Origin: an uncultured Coriobacteriaceae bacterium
Lineage (GTDB): Bacteria; Actinomycetota; Coriobacteriia; Coriobacteriales; Atopobiaceae
DNA: 34,405 nt
Direction of reading: 5' to 3'
NCBI GenBank assembly: GCA_902803315.1
Contig: CADCPM010000076.1
Coordinates: forward strand, 1 to 34,405
Shown: one piece after another, positions 31,991-34,405 of the stretch
Position numbering within the stretch: position 1 is the first letter of the stretch
Layout: each line of letters opens with the position of its first letter
Translations under genes and position numbers: made by a program
Notes under the pieces: model-generated
The model's input: only the letters and a program-made list of their open reading frames with translations
What the model was told of the DNA's origin: nothing
The model's database searches: none

Positions 31991-33106
31991 TCATCCAGCA
32001 CTCCGCATGCACTCGACACACGTTCCGATATTGAGCCGTCCAACGCCCCCGTAGATCGTGAACTCACGTTCCGGGGCTACCTTACCGCACACCTTGCATC
32101 GCACCCAGCGCCGACCGAACTCGTCGGTCGCCGGCACGTCCTGCTGATCCACCAGCTTGGTCATTTCGGGCAGGTACTTGCAATCGTTCTCGGGTCGCAG
32201 TGCCTCCTCGCGAATGCGCTCCTCCTCGAGACGGCGCTCCTCCTCCGCTCTGCGTCTCTCGGACAGCTCGCGCAGCCTCGCGGCCTCAGCCTCCCTAGCC
32301 TCGCGTTCCAGACGACGCTCCTCCTTCACCTTGGCCCTCGCCTCCTCGAGCCTCGCCCGCTCGGCCTCCCGACGCTGCCTCTCTTTCTCGCGCGCCTTTT
32401 CCGCGCGAACGACACTCTCGGCATGCAGGCAATCTGCAACGGAGCTATACGCCCATGACTTGATGTCGCCCGCGGAGGCGTTGAGCACGCCTGCGATATA
32501 GTCCGCGTTCTGGTACTTCAAAACAATCGCCTCGCGGTCATAGTGCTTTCCCTGTTCATTCTTCGCGTGAAGCATATCCTTGTGCAAATCGATTAGCACG
32601 ACCCCGTCAACAACGGCTGCAAGACGAGAAAGCTGCTCTCCTGTGAGCGTATGGATAAGTTGGAAGACAATGGCGTATGTCTTCACCTCACCCTTCTTCG
32701 ATCGCCAGGTGATAAAGACGTCGGGGGCCAGCCTACCGCTGACCTCGCGCAACTCTGCCTCCGCCATCGGAACGCGGCCTGCCTTAGCGTGTTCGACCTC
32801 GGCACGCCTTTCCGCGTCGTGGTAAGTCAGCGCCGGAAATACCACGCTACCGCTCGACCTAACCGCCCCAAGCGCGAGGAGTGAAATCAGGTACTCGACC
32901 GACCAAGAACAGGTCCCTCTCTCATGCGCGAAGTGGTGGATCTTCTTCGTCCCACCGTTCTTGGCTATGAGCCTCTGTCCGCAACGGGGGTCTGGGCAGA
33001 CGCAATCGCACGCCCTACCGTTCGCGACCTCGTCTACATGGCGCAGGTCCCCTGTGGGGACGTGGATGCCGTAAACAACGGGAAGACTGCCCATCACGCC
33101 AGACAT
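31991..33106 (-). CDS. CoiA-like zinc-finger/nuclease-fold protein
   Basis: This 371-residue protein has an N-terminal CoiA-type zinc module (C37, C42, then HHFAH at 57-61 and C66). A nuclease-fold region (about 70-200) follows, with APDVFITW and YAIVFQLIH. A long charged coiled coil (about 230-305, Arg/Glu-rich) follows, then a C-terminal CxxC...CxxC zinc ribbon. CoiA proteins act in processing of DNA taken up in transformation. The strand where such enzymes show Glu-x-Gln reads VFQ here, so cleavage ability is uncertain. Start ATG 33106 has AAGGAG at good spacing. The gene is bracketed by arrays A and B, 105 and 221 bp away. No other competence gene is seen. Confidence 0.75.
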   Translation of the reverse strand: MSGVMGSLPVVYGIHVPTGDLRHVDEVANGRACDCVCPDPRCGQRLIAKNGGTKKIHHFAHERGTCSWSVEYLISLLALGAVRSSGSVVFPALTYHDAERRAEVEHAKAGRVPMAEAELREVSGRLAPDVFITWRSKKGEVKTYAIVFQLIHTLTGEQLSRLAAVVDGVVLIDLHKDMLHAKNEQGKHYDREAIVLKYQNADYIAGVLNASAGDIKSWAYSSVADCLHAESVVRAEKAREKERQRREAERARLEEARAKVKEERRLEREAREAEAARLRELSERRRAEEERRLEEERIREEALRPENDCKYLPEMTKLVDQQDVPATDEFGRRWVRCKVCGKVAPEREFTIYGGVGRLNIGTCVECMRSAG

Positions 33107-33327
33107 GCTAACACTCCTTCACGAGCTTTCATAGAGAGGTTAGTCGATGCGCAGGCCTGCCTTCACGTCGTTTCGGCAAAAAGAACCTCGCAGAAATCCA
33201 GATGAGATATGCAGAATGCTGCACTCCCCTACGCCACGACATATGATGCAATGTGTGATCAACTCTTTGGCGATATGCCGTCCTAGCGCCGATTATGGGG
33301 TCTTGCGAGCGGCACAGAGGGCAAAGC

Positions 33328-33615
33328 CCGACCAAGTGACACGGCGCAGCAAATACGAGGGCCGAATGTCACTTGGTCGGATTCTGCCCGACCCAAATCC
33401 GACCAAGTGACAAAGAAGGGCCGATTCGCCCGAAAAATGTCACTTGGTCGGGTTCGAGCCATTCCGCGCCAACCAGACGGAGCAGCAAAGCCCGACCAAC
33501 TGACACAAGGCTGCAAATATGGGGGCGAAATGTCACTTGGTCGGATTCGGCGCTAATCAAATCCGACCAAGTGACATCGAGGCCCAAAAACCCTTGCACA
33601 GTGTCACTTGGTCGG
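33328..33615. repeat. Array B: four pairs of inverted 14-bp arms
   Basis: Arms CCGACCAAGTGACA (+) and TGTCACTTGGTCGG (-) alternate at 33328, 33367, 33399, 33438, 33492, 33531, 33563 and 33602. The loop inside every pair is exactly 25 nt. Linkers are 18, 40 and 18 nt. The unit length (53 bp), the 71/93/71 spacing and flanking letters (GCAAAGCCCGA) agree with array A, although the arm sequence differs. One arm (33492) has a single change. It lies between the CoiA-like and Fic genes in the gene-free interval 33107-33711; the rest of that interval shows nothing recognisable. Confidence 0.93.
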
Positions 33616-33711
33616 GCTCGCGCGACGCCGCGAGAGTCATTGGTGCCCGAGCTCGCGCCACGTCTTTCCCGTAGAAAATGTCACAACCATACGCGCCCCT
33701 TTTGGCCGTAC

Positions 33712-34405
33712 CTACCGTCGCTGGGGCACGCGACGACGCGGTCGCTCGACCGAGGTGTCCCCTGAGATGGTCGCAAGAGAGCGCTCGTACGCATTGAAGG
33801 CGGCCACCACATCGTCCGCGACATAGATGCCGCTCTTGCGGTTCTTAGAGTTCTGCCGGAGAATCCCCGCTTCCACGCAGGCAAGGACGGCGCCCCTTGC
33901 CGCTGGATAGCTCTTTCCCGTGAGCGCCTGTGCGGTCTTTATGCTGAGCGCTGGAGTCCCCAGTAACAAGCTGAGGAGCTGTCGGCCGGCGGAGCCCACT
34001 CGGAACCCAGTGCGCCTGAGCCAGCCCTCTCTGATCTCAAGAAGCGTACGCTCAAACTCCTCGGCCCGCTCGCAAGAGAGCGTAAGCGCGTTGGCGAAGT
34101 ACTCAATCCACCCATTCATGGAACCAGAGCGAGCGGAGGCGTCCTCGCACCTGAATGACGTAAGATTCGCTATGTAACGGTCTCTGTCGGTGGCAAGCAC
34201 AAGCGAGACGGGCGGAACGGTGGCGCGAGACATCCCTGCGGACTTGAGCACCACGTGGACGAGCGCCCTCCCCGAACGGCCATTACCGTCGGCAAAGGGA
34301 TGGATGGTCTCGAGCTGCGCATGTGCCAACGCTGCCTTCGCAACTGAAGGTAGCTCGGAAGATCCCAGAAAGGCAATAAGGTCGTCCATGAGAGCTGGCA
34401 CGTCC
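33712..34405 (-). CDS. Fic family protein (partial, 5' end outside the window)
   Basis: At least 229 residues are visible. The Fic core HPFADGNGRSGR (about residues 34-45 of the visible part) is complete, so it should transfer AMP or a related group to a target protein. A C-terminal winged-helix-like region (about 140-205, LSIKTAQALTGKSYPAARGAVLACVEAGILRQ) suggests DNA binding or autoregulation. No inhibitory (S/T)xxxE(G/N) helix is seen in the visible part; it may lie in the missing N terminus. A role as toxin or in stress regulation is possible but not shown. The gene ends 96 bp from array B. Confidence 0.85.
   Translation of the reverse strand, partial: DVPALMDDLIAFLGSSELPSVAKAALAHAQLETIHPFADGNGRSGRALVHVVLKSAGMSRATVPPVSLVLATDRDRYIANLTSFRCEDASARSGSMNGWIEYFANALTLSCERAEEFERTLLEIREGWLRRTGFRVGSAGRQLLSLLLGTPALSIKTAQALTGKSYPAARGAVLACVEAGILRQNSKNRKSGIYVADDVVAAFNAYERSLATISGDTSVERPRRRVPQRR

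Noticed and set aside
33328..33615. Integron attC sites
   Set aside because: Arms do not fit the RYYYAAC/GTTRRRY core and there is no integrase gene in the window.

Overview
The window is a GC-rich bacterial chromosome segment with tightly packed genes on both strands. ChW-repeat surface enzymes, a bile-salt-hydrolase-like enzyme, a VTC/DUF4956/Cthe_2159-type cluster, a Nif11-like leader peptide and LPxTG-like wall anchoring together suggest an anaerobic gut or rumen actinobacterium of the Coriobacteriia (Olsenella/Atopobiaceae-like). That placement is inference. No rRNA, tRNA or CRISPR array was recognised.

Layout. 0.1-2.8 kb: secreted GH5 cellulase with six ChW repeats and a CBM2 (-). 3.3-5.5 kb: diguanylate cyclase with a LacI/GalR-type sensor (+). 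5.6-6.6 kb: esterase (-). 6.65-7.4 kb: a RAYT (REP-associated Y1 transposase, -) bracketed by REP-like palindromes. 7.7-8.6 kb: choloylglycine hydrolase (+). 8.8-9.9 kb: wreck of a fused amino-acid ABC transporter (+). 10-11.2 kb: MFS carrier (+). 11.2-16.1 kb, all minus strand: STAS protein, then an intact amino-acid ABC transporter fused to a degenerate RsbW-like domain, then a membrane SpoIIE phosphatase. 16.2-17.7 kb: decayed wall-anchored protein. 17.8-19.0 kb: STAS-kinase fusion (+). 19.1-23.0 kb: operon VTC polymerase, DUF4956, Cthe_2159-like surface protein (-). 23.3-24.9 kb: small CxxC protein (-) and zinc-ribbon membrane protein (+). 25.1-27.3 kb: HerA/VirB4-like ATPase (+). 27.4-30.0 kb: Tat lipoprotein amidohydrolase and ferredoxin-type aldo/keto reductase (-). 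30.1-31.5 kb: decayed surface protein and a truncated Nif11-like leader. 31.6-33.6 kb: CoiA-like gene (-) bracketed by two inverted-repeat arrays of the same geometry but different arm sequence. 33.7 kb to the edge: Fic protein (-).

Three things stand out. (1) A signalling locus in which a complete SBP-permease-ATPase amino-acid importer carries an RsbW-family-like C-terminal domain and sits between a STAS gene and a PP2C gene. This looks like nutrient-coupled partner switching. (2) A RAYT/REP system with at least 14 copies of a short palindrome (REP-1), often placed exactly at gene stop codons, with the 3' end of the adjacent gene duplicated together with the palindrome. (3) Two roughly 289-bp arrays on either side of a CoiA-like gene. 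Each is built of two 124-bp modules with near-identical spacing, while the arm sequence differs and stays self-complementary.

Start codons were chosen by ribosome binding site and domain boundary. Family assignments come from motifs read by eye, without database searches.
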